A DNA stretch of 64,000 nt from an uncultured Collinsella sp. (GTDB taxonomy: Bacteria > Actinomycetota > Coriobacteriia > Coriobacteriales > Coriobacteriaceae): the NCBI GenBank assembly GCA_900538305.1, contig UPXY01000005.1, positions 19,965 to 83,964 of the forward strand. Direction: 5' to 3'. How positions within the stretch are numbered: the first letter of the stretch is position 1; each line of letters starts with the position of its first letter. Under the pieces are notes generated by a model. The model was not told where the DNA came from. It worked only from the letters and a program-made list of their open reading frames with translations, and ran no database searches. Shown piece after piece: positions 41,565 to 51,519 of the stretch. A program made the translations under genes and the position numbers.

Positions 41565-44500
41565 TTAGCGTCTGATTTTCCGAGCGGTCATGAGAACGAT
41601 GCCGACGAGGCAGGCAGCACTTCCTAAGATGGCGAGCGTTATGGTGAGTTTCGTCGCGTGTGTTCCGTCGGTGCTCACGAGGGCACCGGAATCGCTCTTC
41701 GAACCCTCGCTGCCACCCTCGTCCGACCCGGGCCTGTTATCGGAATCGCCGTCGTTTCCCGAGCCTCCGTGGTCGCCGCCTTCACCGTCATCGGGCTGGG
41801 TTGTGCCGCCGTCACCGGGCTCCTCGCCTCCGCCCGGCTCGGGATCGGTACCGGGGTCGGGCTCGGGTTCTTCGCTCGCTACCTCAAAGACGTAGGCGCC
41901 GTTGTTGCCTAGGTTCGCCGTGAGGACGAGCGCGTCTCCCGACATATCCCCACGTAGCTCCTGCGTATAGGGGAGCGTGCCCGTGCGGTTCTGCGCTTTC
42001 GCGTTCACCACGGCAACCGTACCCGTGGGCATGGCGGGCGACCCGGCGATAAGCTCGTACTGGCCGTTGTCGCCCGCGCGCCATGCGGAGGCACCTGTAT
42101 CTTCGCTCGCCATATAGCGGCGTACGGTTTTCGTTGCGGTTGCGGGCGCTGCTGTGGAGACTGACGAGAACCGCGCGGAATACGTCGTCTCGAGGTAATA
42201 GTAGGTGCTTCCGGCAACAGGCTCGCTCGTGAGCGGGACGAGCTCGCTCGCCTGGGGCAGCTCGCCCTTCGCGACTTCCACTCCGGCAGCAAGGGTGTAG
42301 AGCGGGGTATCACCGCCCACCACATAGGCGCTCCCAGGTGCGGCGTTTCCGGTTAGGGCGGTTGCCACGAGCGGCTGGGAGGTAGCGTCCGCGTCGGCTC
42401 CGTCCGCGCCTCCATACGCAAGCGCAGTTACCGCAAGATCGCCATCCGCGTTCTCAACGCCAGCGCCGCCGAGCATCTCGGTAAGCTCGCCTTCTGTCAA
42501 GGCATCGCCGTCTTGCATGCGCGCCAAGACATCGCGCACCTCCTCGCGCGGAGCAACCTCGAACACCAGGCGAACCGGGCTCACAGCTTCCACGTCATCG
42601 AGCGCCATGGTGGCCGAACCGTCCGGGCCCAGGGTCACATCGGCGCGAAACGCCGGCACGGCATCCGAGGGGATCGATGCGTAGACAGTTTGTGCGCCCG
42701 TCGCGAGGTCGGTCTCGACGGCGATGTAGAAGTCGTACAGCGCGACGTCGCCGCCGGTATAGAAGTTCGGCAGGTTGCCAATGTAGAAGTACGTCTCGCA
42801 GACCGCCGTGGCTCCCGCCTTCCGCGCGGCTTCGATGCGCTCGGCAGTCTCGGTAGACGTGTCGTCGGGAAGGTCGCTTGAGCCTGCGCCGGCGGTCAAA
42901 GCGGAGATTTCCGCCTGCGTGGCAAAGCGATACGGCGCACCGTTGTCGCCAGCCACCATATGGTGGTCGGCGCCGATGTACCAGGATGCGCGGTTCGAGA
43001 ACGCCCCGGTCGAGGCATCGTAGGAGACCTGTCGGTCCTGAAGTGCTTCGTAGAAAAGGTTGTATGCCGAATATCCCAGGTTGTAGCGGTCGTTGATGCT
43101 GCGCACCAGGTAGTCGAACTCGTGCGTGGCGCCGGAAAGGTCGCCGGGGTTTTTCAAGCTCATTTCGATCGCCTGCGCTGCGAGCTCGCCGGTGAGCAGC
43201 GTGTCGCCATACTGCACGCCCCTGACGCGCTCGACCTCCATGCCCGCTCCAAGCGTGCTGTGAGCTTCGATGCGGCTCCCTTCGGCAAGCGATTCGTCGG
43301 CGTCGACGGGCGAGATGTAGTGCACGGATAACATCTCGTCGAGGGCGGAGGCGAACGCCCAGTCCACTGCGGAGGCGCTTCGCGCGGGGAAGTAGTGCTC
43401 GACGCAGCTCAGGACGGTAGGATCGCTCGCATCGAGCAGCCCGTTCACTACGGGGAACGTGACCTGCTCTGCCTTGATGCCGCCCGTGCTCGAACCATAG
43501 AGGCCGAGCGCGACCTCTACCTGGCCGTTCGCGGCAGCTGCGGCATATGCCTGGGCGGCCTCGTTCAGGTTTTTCCGAAGGTCGATCTCTGCGCCTCCCA
43601 CCATGGCGGTGAGGTCGCTGTTCACCTGCCCGGCAGGGGTGTCAAGGAGGTATGCCACGGCACCCGTGGCGTCGATGCCGGTCGTGTATACCGAAAGGGC
43701 GCTTCCACCGTTCGCATAGGCGGCATCGACGTGCTGCTGCGCCAAGCGCATGGTGAGCATCGTTGCGAACAGCGCGTCCGTTCCGTTGCCAGATTCGTGC
43801 GTCCCGGGGAGCGGTCCCACAAACCCGCTCGTGTCTCCTGTGTAGATTGGCGGTTCGTCGACCTGTGTGTTCGCCATGGGCGGAGTATCGGCTCCCATGA
43901 CGATTATTTCGGGCGAGCGGTCTTTTGCATCCGCGTTGCCGGCGCTCACAAGCATCTTGCCCGCCTCATAGATGGCGCGTTGCAGGTAGGTGCCGCTTCC
44001 CAGGCTCGTGCTCTTCGTAGCGGTCTGCGCCTGCGCGGGCGTCGCCGTGACGGAGACCGTTTTCGTGGAGCTGTCGTACGCAAGGAATGCGCCCGAAGCA
44101 TCGGGTTCGTATTCGTCGAGCGGCATGAGCGTCGTGACCGCGCTCGAGTAACCGATCACGGCGACGCGTGTTGCGGGTGCGTTGTTGCCGGCGTTTTGCT
44201 CCATCAGGCGGCTGATGGCGTTGTTGAGCGCTTCGATGACGTAGCTTGCCTGGGGCTGCCCCGCGTACGTCGTGGAGCCGAGCACGCTGTTCAGGCTCAC
44301 CACGAACACGACGTCGCGGCCGGTGCCATCTTGCTCGTGGATCGCGGCGGTCTGCGCGATGGCCGATATGCTTATAAGGAAATCGTTTTGCGGGTCGTCC
44401 ATCTGTGCGGCGATGCCTGCGGCCGCAGCATCTTCGTTCGAGGCGTAGACGGAGGCGTCGACCCAGATGCGCCCGGCTTTATCGGTGCTATACACGGGGT

Positions 44501-44762
44501 TGTTCTCGCTTATGCCGAAGAACGTGCGCCAACCGGTTGAGGTATCCGGGTCGGCGATCTTCTCCACGCCGGTGACGGCGTAGTTATGTTCCGTTGCGGG
44601 GCTTTCGGCGGTGCTGGAGCCAGGGGCAGCGAGTGCGAATGTCGCGGAGGACAGCGATGTCACGAGAAGGGTAAGAGCGAGCAAGCTGGCGGACAGCATA
44701 CGAAGCAGACGGCGCATAAGCCCTCGATTCTGAGGAGGCGCGGGTAGGGGAGTCGAATCCAT
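41565..44762 (-). CDS. Giant von Willebrand factor A-like surface protein
   Basis: 1065 residues if started at 44762; a start at 44717 (MRRLLRML) has AGGG upstream and is an alternative. Signal peptide to about residue 45 (ending FALAAPG). A vWA-like domain follows from ~150: RDVVFVVSLNSVLG, then RVAVIGYSSAVTTLMPL and a PEIIVMGADTPP strand. The metal-binding DxSxS of the MIDAS is not intact (SLNSV in its place). A long middle region of mixed strands is followed by a Pro/Glu/Gly/Asp/Ser-rich wall spacer, then a hydrophobic helix and the tail MTARKIRR. No LPXTG is visible, so anchoring is through the helix. Probably an adhesin or pilus-tip-like protein. Confidence 0.8.
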   Translation of the reverse strand: MDSTPLPAPPQNRGLMRRLLRMLSASLLALTLLVTSLSSATFALAAPGSSTAESPATEHNYAVTGVEKIADPDTSTGWRTFFGISENNPVYSTDKAGRIWVDASVYASNEDAAAAGIAAQMDDPQNDFLISISAIAQTAAIHEQDGTGRDVVFVVSLNSVLGSTTYAGQPQASYVIEALNNAISRLMEQNAGNNAPATRVAVIGYSSAVTTLMPLDEYEPDASGAFLAYDSSTKTVSVTATPAQAQTATKSTSLGSGTYLQRAIYEAGKMLVSAGNADAKDRSPEIIVMGADTPPMANTQVDEPPIYTGDTSGFVGPLPGTHESGNGTDALFATMLTMRLAQQHVDAAYANGGSALSVYTTGIDATGAVAYLLDTPAGQVNSDLTAMVGGAEIDLRKNLNEAAQAYAAAAANGQVEVALGLYGSSTGGIKAEQVTFPVVNGLLDASDPTVLSCVEHYFPARSASAVDWAFASALDEMLSVHYISPVDADESLAEGSRIEAHSTLGAGMEVERVRGVQYGDTLLTGELAAQAIEMSLKNPGDLSGATHEFDYLVRSINDRYNLGYSAYNLFYEALQDRQVSYDASTGAFSNRASWYIGADHHMVAGDNGAPYRFATQAEISALTAGAGSSDLPDDTSTETAERIEAARKAGATAVCETYFYIGNLPNFYTGGDVALYDFYIAVETDLATGAQTVYASIPSDAVPAFRADVTLGPDGSATMALDDVEAVSPVRLVFEVAPREEVRDVLARMQDGDALTEGELTEMLGGAGVENADGDLAVTALAYGGADGADADATSQPLVATALTGNAAPGSAYVVGGDTPLYTLAAGVEVAKGELPQASELVPLTSEPVAGSTYYYLETTYSARFSSVSTAAPATATKTVRRYMASEDTGASAWRAGDNGQYELIAGSPAMPTGTVAVVNAKAQNRTGTLPYTQELRGDMSGDALVLTANLGNNGAYVFEVASEEPEPDPGTDPEPGGGEEPGDGGTTQPDDGEGGDHGGSGNDGDSDNRPGSDEGGSEGSKSDSGALVSTDGTHATKLTITLAILGSAACLVGIVLMTARKIRR

Positions 44763-45071
44763 TCGTTATGTTCCACGTACCCGAATGCGTGGAGGATAAA
44801 CACAGGTACGTCCGGCTTTGTGCGAATTAAGCGATTCGCAAGTGCGCCACGCAGGTTCGAACGAAGGAATTGCCTCGAAGCCCGTATGCTAGCCGTCTCA
44901 TATAGATATGTATAGATTGTGCTTACACGTGCATAGACCTGCCGTTCCCAGCCTGTGGGCGACTGCTTGCATAATCGACCTCCTTTTACCCCCGTGTTTC
45001 TGCGATGATGGTTTCGGGTATGAATCCGAGCGCAAGGCAAAGGTGCGCGAGGCGTACGCTAGGAGGAATGT
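44763..45071. other. Divergent intergenic region
   Basis: 309 bases between the surface-protein gene (minus) and pepD (plus). An AT-rich patch at 44900-44920 (CATATAGATATGTATAG) is the likely promoter area, and CATAAT at 44970-44975 is a -10 candidate toward pepD. No ORF or strong hairpin. Confidence 0.4.
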
Positions 45072-46529
45072 ATGGAATACAAGATCAGCGGCTACGAGCC
45101 CGAGAAGCTCTTCCACTACTTCGAGGAGATCAGCGCGATTCCGCGTGGCTCGGGCAATGAGAAGGGCATCAGCGACTATCTGGTTGCGTTCGCTAAGGAC
45201 CACGGCTTCTGGGTCTACCAGGACGATGTCCATAACGTCATCATCAAGAAGCCCGCGAGTGCTGGCGCGGAGAACGCCCCGGCGGTCATGCTGCAGGGTC
45301 ACATCGACATGGTGTGCGACAAGCGCGCCGGCGTCGAGCACGACTTCGAGCGCGATGGCATCGACCTCGTGGTGAAGGACGGCATCCTCACTGCGAACGG
45401 CACGACGCTCGGTGCGGACAACGGCATCGCCGTCGCCCTCATGCTCACGGTGCTCGACGACGATTCCCTCGTGCACCCCGCGCTCGAGTGCGTGTTCACC
45501 ACGGACGAGGAGACCGGCCTCGTTGGCGCCGAGACCCTCGACAAGTCGCAGATCGACGCCCGCATCATGGTGAACCTCGACTCCGAGGAGGAGGGCGTGG
45601 CGACCGTGTCGTGTGCCGGCGGCGTCGTGGCGACGCTCACCCGTCCGGTGGTGCGCGAGCATGTGGACGGCGCGACGCTCACGCTCGACATCTCCGGCCT
45701 CCAGGGCGGCCACTCCGGTAGCGACATCCACCTCGAGCGTGGCAACGGCGACCTCATCATGGCGCGCATCATCGAGAAGCTCATGCGCACCGGCGCGCCG
45801 CATCTGGTGAACATGAACGGCGGCACGAAGGACAACGCGATCAACCGCGAATGCACCGCCGTGCTCGTGTACGCAAACGTCGCCGAGGCCGAGGCCGCTG
45901 CGAAGACCGCGCAGGCCATGATCGACGACGTCACCGCCGAGCTCGAGGTCTTCGACCCCGGCTTCACCTGCACCGTCGAGGTGGCAGACGGTGCCTCGGT
46001 CGAGGCGATCCCCGATGCCGATGCCCGCGCCTTCATCTCCGCTTTGCGCCTTGCGCCGAACGGCGTCATGCGCCGCAACGTCGCAGCCGACGGCTCGGTC
46101 GAGGTTTCGTCGAACATCGGCGTCGTGCAGACCTCGGACGACATGATCACGTTCCTGCTTTCGCCGCGTTCGTCCATCACGTCGCTGCAGGAGGACGTCA
46201 AGGAGCGCATCCAGACGCTCGCCGATGCGTTCGGCTTCAACGCGCTCTTCGAGAACGAGTATCCCGGCTGGAGCTACGTCGAGCATTCGCACGTGCGCGA
46301 CGTCTTCAAGGAGAGCTATCGCGAGCTATTCGGCACCGAGCTGCGCATCGAGTCCATCCACGCCGGCCTTGAGTGCGGCCTCTTCGCCGCGGCGCTGCCC
46401 GGGCTTGATGCCATCGCCGTGGGTCCCACGCTCGCCAACGTCCACACCCCCGACGAGTGCATGGAGCTTGCGTCGTCCGAGCGCTTCTACCAGCTGCTCG
46501 TCGACGCGCTGCGCCGCCTCGCCGCGTAG
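45072..46529 (+). CDS. pepD: Aminoacyl-histidine dipeptidase (M20C)
   Basis: 485 residues. Cytosolic zinc dipeptidase cleaving Xaa-His and other dipeptides. Metal and catalytic residues: LQGHIDMV (His-x-Asp), GADNGIAVA (Asp), FTTDEETGLVGA (Glu-Glu), NLDSEEEG (Asp) and HAGLECG near the C-terminus (His). The lid domain contains GLQGGHSGSDIHLERGNG. GAGGAATGT precedes the ATG; a good terminator follows. Confidence 0.95.
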   Translation: MEYKISGYEPEKLFHYFEEISAIPRGSGNEKGISDYLVAFAKDHGFWVYQDDVHNVIIKKPASAGAENAPAVMLQGHIDMVCDKRAGVEHDFERDGIDLVVKDGILTANGTTLGADNGIAVALMLTVLDDDSLVHPALECVFTTDEETGLVGAETLDKSQIDARIMVNLDSEEEGVATVSCAGGVVATLTRPVVREHVDGATLTLDISGLQGGHSGSDIHLERGNGDLIMARIIEKLMRTGAPHLVNMNGGTKDNAINRECTAVLVYANVAEAEAAAKTAQAMIDDVTAELEVFDPGFTCTVEVADGASVEAIPDADARAFISALRLAPNGVMRRNVAADGSVEVSSNIGVVQTSDDMITFLLSPRSSITSLQEDVKERIQTLADAFGFNALFENEYPGWSYVEHSHVRDVFKESYRELFGTELRIESIHAGLECGLFAAALPGLDAIAVGPTLANVHTPDECMELASSERFYQLLVDALRRLAA

Positions 46530-46558
46530 GCGCGAATCGCATATAGTTCCCTAGCGTG

Positions 46559-46597
46559 CGAGCCCCGCTTGCCTCTTGGCAGACGGGGCTCGTTTTT
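46559..46597 (+). terminator. Rho-independent terminator of pepD
   Basis: CGAGCCCCG (46559-46567) pairs perfectly with CGGGGCTCG (46584-46592), followed by TTTTT. Confidence 0.9.
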
Positions 46598-46651
46598 GGC
46601 GCTCCAGGCGCAACGTCCGCGTGCTGCCGATTCCGTCAAGGGCTCCTCTCA

Positions 46652-46720
46652 GCTGAATCGACTTTTCTCGACGGTTTTGCCCTTTCGAAGCGCGATTCTG
46701 TCGAAAACAGTCGATTCAGC
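46652..46720. repeat. Imperfect inverted repeat upstream of polA
   Basis: GCTGAATCGAC with TTTTCTCGACG (46652-46673) pairs with TGTCGAAAACA and GTCGATTCAGC (46699-46720), the outer 11 bases perfectly. The spacer is 25 bases. The rest of the 46530-46887 gap holds no gene; the polA promoter is not obvious. Confidence 0.75.
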
Positions 46721-46887
46721 CGAAGCAGTGGCGGGTGCGGCGGCCTCGGGATCGGCCGCGGCAGGCGGCGGGCGCGGCGGCCTTGGGGATGGATGCAGGA
46801 GACGCGCCCATCTGGTTCGTGTGTCTTGTCTGCCCGATGGGGTAGACTGGTGCAAGCAGAAACTATGCGCCAGAGAGGATACCCCGC

Positions 46888-49674
46888 ATGTCTGATTCCG
46901 CAGCCCGCCGCACGTTCGCCGTCATCGACGGCAACTCGCTCATGCATCGCGCGTTCCATGCCGTGCCGCCTACCATGAACGCGCCGGATGGTACGCCTAC
47001 GAACGCGATCTTCGGATTCCTCAACATGTTCCTCAAGATGATCGACGCCTTTCACCCGGACGGCGTGGTCGTCGCCTTCGACAAGGGCAAGCCGCGCGTG
47101 CGCATGGAGATGCTTCCGCAGTACAAGGCGCAGCGCCCGCCCATGGATCCAGATCTTCGCCAGCAGTTCCCGCGTGTGAAGGAACTCCTGGCGCACATCT
47201 CCGTGCCGGTGCTCGAGGCCGAAGGCTGGGAGGGCGACGATATCTTGGGCACGCTCGCGCGTGCGGGCGAGGCAGCCGGGTGCGACATGCTCCTCATCAC
47301 CGGCGACCGCGACATGTACCAGCTCACCACCGAGCACGTGAAGATCGTGGGTACGAAGAAGGGCCTCTCGGACGTGCAGATCATGACGCCGGAGACCGTC
47401 GAGGACCTCTATCACGGCATCACGCCGGAACTCGTGCCAGATTTCTACGGGCTCAAGGGCGATAGCTCGGACAACATTCCTGGCGTGCCGGGTATAGGCC
47501 CCAAGAAGGCGAGCGCACTCATCGCGCAGTATGGCAGCCTGGACGAGGTTATCGCCCATGCGGACGAGATCAAGGGGAAGATGGGCGAGAACTTGCGCGC
47601 GCACATCGACGACGCGCTCGTTTCGCGTCGTGTGGCGACCATTCAGACGAACGCCCCGGTTGAAGTCGACTTCGAGGCGACATCGTTCCCCGCGTATGAT
47701 GCCCAGGCCATCTCGGAGGCGCTTGGCGAGCTGGGCATCATGTCCATGCAGAACCGCTTCCTAGCGCTTTTGGGTGATGGCGCGGGCGGCGCCTCGGCTC
47801 CTGCTGAGCTCGCGATTCCGCGCGTCATCACCGTGCACGGCGCGGCCGATGCCTCTGCCAAAGAGGCGTTCGACGAGCTCGAGCGCGCCCTCACGGCACA
47901 AGAGTGGCTCGCCGCCGCGATCGACGACGACAAAGAGGCTGGTGCGCTGTTCGGCCTCACGCATACGCTCTGGGTGGCGACGGGCGAGGCGCTGCTCTCC
48001 TTCGAGGAGCCCGATGCATCCGGCGCGCCCGCGCCCGAGCTCGCCGCTATCGCTTCGGCGCATGGTATCGATTGCGCGTCCGGCGTCGTCCCCGGTGTGC
48101 TCAGCCGCCTCTTTGCCGCAGGGCGCACCGCGTCGAGCGACATGAAGGCGCTCATGCACGAGCTCTCGCCGGTCGATTCCACCGAGGTGGCGCTGCTCGA
48201 CCCGCTCTCGATCGATCCAGCGCGGATCTTCGACACGACGGTTGCGGCGTATCTGCTCGACTCCGTGCGTTCGGACTTCGACGATGCCTATCTCGCCGAT
48301 GCCTACCTGCATACCGCGCTGCCCGCTGCGGTAGGTGAGGAAGGAGCCGGTGCCGATGCGCCCTCGTTGGCGGCGCGCGGTGTCGTCGTGGCGCGCGCGG
48401 TTGTGGAGCCGCTCATGCGCGCGCTCGAGGAGCAGGGTGCGGCAGGGGTGTTCCGCGATATCGAGATGCCGCTCGTGGGTGTGCTTGCCGCCATGGAGCG
48501 TACGGGCATGTACGTCGAGCCCGACCGCCTCGCCGCGCTCTCCACCGAACTCGGTGCACAGATCGACGAGCTTGCTGCCCGCATCCGCGAGCTTGCAGGC
48601 GACGAGACCTTCAACATCTCGAGTCCTATGCAGCTCAGCCATATCCTGTTCGACGTGATGGGCCTTCCCACCAAGGGGCTCAAGAAGACGCATCGCGGCT
48701 ATTATTCCACGAACGCCCGTGTGTTGGAGGAGCTTGCGCACGACCACGAGATCGTGCGGCTCATCCTTGAGTATCGCGAGAAGACGAAGATCAAGTCGAC
48801 ATACCTCGATACGTTGGGACCCTTGGCGCGGGAGATGCGTGACGCGCGCGTCCACACCACCTACAACCAGACCATCACCGCCACCGGGCGCCTCTCTTCG
48901 TCTAACCCCAACCTGCAGAACATCCCCACGCGCTCTGCGTTGGGGCATACGGTCAAAACGGCATTTTCCGTGGCGCCGGGAAGCGTCTTTTTGGCTGCGG
49001 ATTATTCGCAGATCGAGCTCAGACTGCTCGCCCACCTGTCTGCCGACGAGCACCTGGTTGCCGCCTTCAACGAGGGCGAGGATTTCCATGCCGAGACGGC
49101 GGCTCGCGTATTCGGCGTACCCGTCGACGAGGTCACCCCGCAGCTGCGCAGCCGAGCGAAGGCCGTGAACTTCGGTATCGTGTACGGCCAGCAAGCCTAC
49201 GGCCTCTCGCAGTCGCTTGATATTCCCATGGGCGAGGCGCAGTCGATGATCGACGCGTATTTCCGCGCGTATCCCGGTGTGCGCACATTCCTCGATCGTA
49301 CCGTCGCGGAGGCGAAGGCGCACGGCTATGCCGAGACGATGTTCGGGCGTCGTCGTCCCATCCCCGAGCTCAAGATGCGCATTCCCGCGCAGCGGAGTTT
49401 CGGCGAGCGCACGGCTATGAACCATCCCATGCAGGGGAGCGCCGCGGACATCATCAAGATCGCCATGAACCGCGTGGCCCGACGCCTGCGCGACGAGGGT
49501 TTCCATGCGCGGTTGATCTTGCAGGTGCACGACGAGCTCGATTTCGAGTGCCCCAAGGACGAGGTCGAGGCGCTCAGCGCCATGGTGCGCGAGGAGATGG
49601 AGGGCGTAGTGGAGCTCAAGGTGCCGCTCATCGCCGAGGTCTCCGTGGGCGAGACCTGGGCAGACGCTAAGTGA
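46888..49674 (+). CDS. polA: DNA polymerase I
   Basis: 928 residues, usual length. N-terminal 5'-3' exonuclease (VIDGNSLMHRAFHAVP, LITGDRDMYQL, GLKGDSSDNIPGVPGIGPKKA), a middle 3'-5' exonuclease-like domain, and the polymerase domain: motif A DYSQIELRLLAHL with Asp705, motif B RSRAKAVNFGIVYG and motif C QVHDEL with Asp882. The exonuclease acidic residues are not in place (AAAIDDDKE where DxE is expected), so proofreading is probably lost, as in other actinobacterial PolA. Fills gaps and removes primers. Confidence 0.97.
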   Translation: MSDSAARRTFAVIDGNSLMHRAFHAVPPTMNAPDGTPTNAIFGFLNMFLKMIDAFHPDGVVVAFDKGKPRVRMEMLPQYKAQRPPMDPDLRQQFPRVKELLAHISVPVLEAEGWEGDDILGTLARAGEAAGCDMLLITGDRDMYQLTTEHVKIVGTKKGLSDVQIMTPETVEDLYHGITPELVPDFYGLKGDSSDNIPGVPGIGPKKASALIAQYGSLDEVIAHADEIKGKMGENLRAHIDDALVSRRVATIQTNAPVEVDFEATSFPAYDAQAISEALGELGIMSMQNRFLALLGDGAGGASAPAELAIPRVITVHGAADASAKEAFDELERALTAQEWLAAAIDDDKEAGALFGLTHTLWVATGEALLSFEEPDASGAPAPELAAIASAHGIDCASGVVPGVLSRLFAAGRTASSDMKALMHELSPVDSTEVALLDPLSIDPARIFDTTVAAYLLDSVRSDFDDAYLADAYLHTALPAAVGEEGAGADAPSLAARGVVVARAVVEPLMRALEEQGAAGVFRDIEMPLVGVLAAMERTGMYVEPDRLAALSTELGAQIDELAARIRELAGDETFNISSPMQLSHILFDVMGLPTKGLKKTHRGYYSTNARVLEELAHDHEIVRLILEYREKTKIKSTYLDTLGPLAREMRDARVHTTYNQTITATGRLSSSNPNLQNIPTRSALGHTVKTAFSVAPGSVFLAADYSQIELRLLAHLSADEHLVAAFNEGEDFHAETAARVFGVPVDEVTPQLRSRAKAVNFGIVYGQQAYGLSQSLDIPMGEAQSMIDAYFRAYPGVRTFLDRTVAEAKAHGYAETMFGRRRPIPELKMRIPAQRSFGERTAMNHPMQGSAADIIKIAMNRVARRLRDEGFHARLILQVHDELDFECPKDEVEALSAMVREEMEGVVELKVPLIAEVSVGETWADAK

Positions 49675-49731
49675 GTCATTCGGGGTGGGTTTCAATGAGT
49701 CGTTCAGTGCGAATCTAGGGGGTTGGGTTTA

Positions 49732-51006
49732 TTGTCTCGCGCAGCACGCTTCCCCCAAGGCACGTTCGTGCTCATCGCAACGCGTCTCATGTTCTATTTG
49801 GGCGTGCAGGCGGCGTATTTCATCGGTATCGTCGGCGTACTCACCTACGAGCTCAAGGCGAGTACCATGGCGCTTGCCGCGGCGGTCGGAATCTTCAACC
49901 TCTGCATCATCGTGGCGAACGCCTGCGGTGGGACCTTGCTCGACGTGAAGGGGCCGCGCGTCCATACGGCGGCGACGGTCGCCGTCGTCGTCGCATCGTG
50001 CTTGGTGTACCAGATTGTCGAAGTCTCGGTCGCGAGCGTTCTGGCAATGAGCGCTGCCTTTGGATTCTCATGCGGTATGGGGTTCCCGTACCTCACGGCC
50101 TACCCTGCGTACCTTACCCATCGCTCGGGCGAGCTGCAGCAGGTGAACGCTCTGCTTTCGGTCGCGTCGAACGCCGCGGTCGCGGTGGGGCCGGCCATAG
50201 GCGGCGTCATCGCCTCGGTGTTCCCGGCGCAGCGCGTGTTCGTGTTCCCTGCTGTGCTTGGCGTGGCGGCGATCGTTCCCGCCGCGGCGTTGCTCAAGCA
50301 GATCGCTGCCATGGGCGTGCGTAGCCTGCACGGTCTTGAGGGCGCGTCATCTGTGTATGCAAACGAGGGCACGCAGGACGATGCCGGCGAAGCCGCGGCC
50401 AGCGTCCCGGCGGTAGAGAAGGGGACGTTTGGGGATTCCGTGCGCACCGTGATGGGGTCGTCGGTGCTCTCGCTGCTCTTTTGGGGCGGAGTCCTAGCGT
50501 ATGCAGGATACGGTGCGTTCGACCCGCTCGAATCGCTCTATTATCGAGACGTGCTGCATGTGGGCATCGCCTGGATGGGATGGTTGTCGAGCGCTGCCGG
50601 TGTGGGAAGCTTCGCGGGTGCCATGCTATCGCTGCGTGTGCCCAATTCGTGGGTGAACGTTCGCACGTTGCTCTTGCTCATCGCCCTGCAGGGTGCGGCG
50701 TGCCTGCTCTATGTGGGGACTCCGTTCGTCATCTGCGCCCTTGCGGGGCAGGTGCTTTTGGGTTGTGCGTTCGGCATGGTCACGCCCCTGCAGAACACGC
50801 TCGTGCAGATGCGCGCACCCAAGCACCTCTTGGGGCGCGTGAACTCCGTGATGAGCGCAGGGTTCAACGGCGCTGGTGTGATTCCGCTCTTCGCGGCTCC
50901 CGTGCTGGCGGATATGTTCGGCGTGCAAGCGGTTCTGTTAGGGGCGAGCGCGTTCGTCCTCATCGTGCCCATCGTATGCCTTGCACTTCGCCGCGACGCC
51001 GCCTAA
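49732..51006 (+). CDS. MFS transporter
   Basis: About 424 residues. TTG at 49732 is preferred because AGGGGG lies ten bases upstream; another TTG at 49723 is in frame. Twelve membrane segments in two halves, with a central cytoplasmic loop rich in Ala/Glu/Gly (GASSVYANEGTQDDAGEAA). Gly-rich segments GMGFPYLTAYPAYLTHRSGE and LLGRVNSVMSAGFNGAG resemble the MFS_3/enterobactin exporter group. Substrate unknown. Its ribosome-binding region follows polA by 58 bases. Confidence 0.85.
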   Translation: MSRAARFPQGTFVLIATRLMFYLGVQAAYFIGIVGVLTYELKASTMALAAAVGIFNLCIIVANACGGTLLDVKGPRVHTAATVAVVVASCLVYQIVEVSVASVLAMSAAFGFSCGMGFPYLTAYPAYLTHRSGELQQVNALLSVASNAAVAVGPAIGGVIASVFPAQRVFVFPAVLGVAAIVPAAALLKQIAAMGVRSLHGLEGASSVYANEGTQDDAGEAAASVPAVEKGTFGDSVRTVMGSSVLSLLFWGGVLAYAGYGAFDPLESLYYRDVLHVGIAWMGWLSSAAGVGSFAGAMLSLRVPNSWVNVRTLLLLIALQGAACLLYVGTPFVICALAGQVLLGCAFGMVTPLQNTLVQMRAPKHLLGRVNSVMSAGFNGAGVIPLFAAPVLADMFGVQAVLLGASAFVLIVPIVCLALRRDAA

Positions 51007-51068
51007 CACGGCGCTCTGGGCGGCAGGTTGGGGCTGGAGCGGCATTCGTTCACGATTTCGAAATATTA

Positions 51069-51119
51069 TTCATTATGAAAAACTTTAGCTTGGCAAAGCA
51101 CCTTGTCCTCGGGTAGGAT
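51069..51119 (+). promoter_or_regulatory. Promoter of the argG leader, with possible ARG-box-like palindrome
   Basis: TTGGCA (51090-51095), 18-base spacer, TAGGAT (51114-51119). Just upstream, TTCATTATGAA (51069-51079) in an AT-rich patch is an 11-bp palindrome that resembles half of an ARG box (TGAATwwwwATTCA type), but the match is partial. Confidence 0.6.
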
Positions 51120-51198
51120 ACCCCCTAACGCGCGACGGTCGCCGCCTCATTGCTACCGTTCGCGGAATTTCGATTGCGGCGCTTGGTTGGAGTTTCTA

Positions 51199-51312
51199 GT
51201 GCAGAACGCGATAGCGACATACGAGGGCATGGCCGCGGTGGCCATGGTGCCCGGCGCATGCGCCATCGACGCTCAGAACCGACGCCAGCGTGCAATCTCC
51301 CGACGACGATAA
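51199..51312 (+). CDS. Arginine-rich leader peptide of the arg operon (proposed)
   Basis: 37 codons from a GTG with GGAG six bases upstream; in-frame ATGs at 51229 and 51244 lack good sites. The peptide ends NRRQRAISRRR and then a TAA stop, so six of the last ten codons are arginine (CGA, CGC, CGT, CGA, CGA, CGA). It lies between the promoter at 51090-51119 and argG, as expected of an attenuation leader read by ribosomes that stall when charged Arg-tRNA is scarce. The function is inferred from composition and position. I know of no matching described leader. Confidence 0.65.
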   Translation: MQNAIATYEGMAAVAMVPGACAIDAQNRRQRAISRRR

Positions 51313-51387
51313 TCGGTCGTCTCTGCCCGCGCATCCTGCGCACTTCCCAGAGTCCCGATAAGGTTCGTCGTCGTTTCCCCTCCGGGA
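51301..51387 (+). promoter_or_regulatory. Alternative hairpins at the end of the Arg leader (proposed attenuator)
   Basis: The Arg codon run CGACGACGA (51301-51309) can pair either with GTCGTC at 51316-51321 or perfectly over nine bases with TCGTCGTCG at 51365-51373. A third stem TCCCG/CGGGA (51353-51357, 51383-51387) encloses the second partner in its loop and excludes that pairing. A ribosome stalled on the Arg codons would free the downstream strands. There is no clear T-run, so the output may be translational or Rho-dependent. Confidence 0.5.
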
Positions 51388-51519
51388 TATGCCGTCTATG
51401 CCATCGCGTGCCCATGTCGCGCGCCGTCGTAGAAGCAAGACTGGCATCCGGAATATCCTCGACATACGCATTCCCTTTGACGGGCTCGTCCGCACCGCAT
51501 TCACTTGAAAGGACGAACC

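Noticed and set aside
44780..44890. tRNA gene suggested by GGTTCGAA near 44862
   Set aside because: No acceptor stem or anticodon arm can be drawn around it; no other tRNA or rRNA was found in the window.
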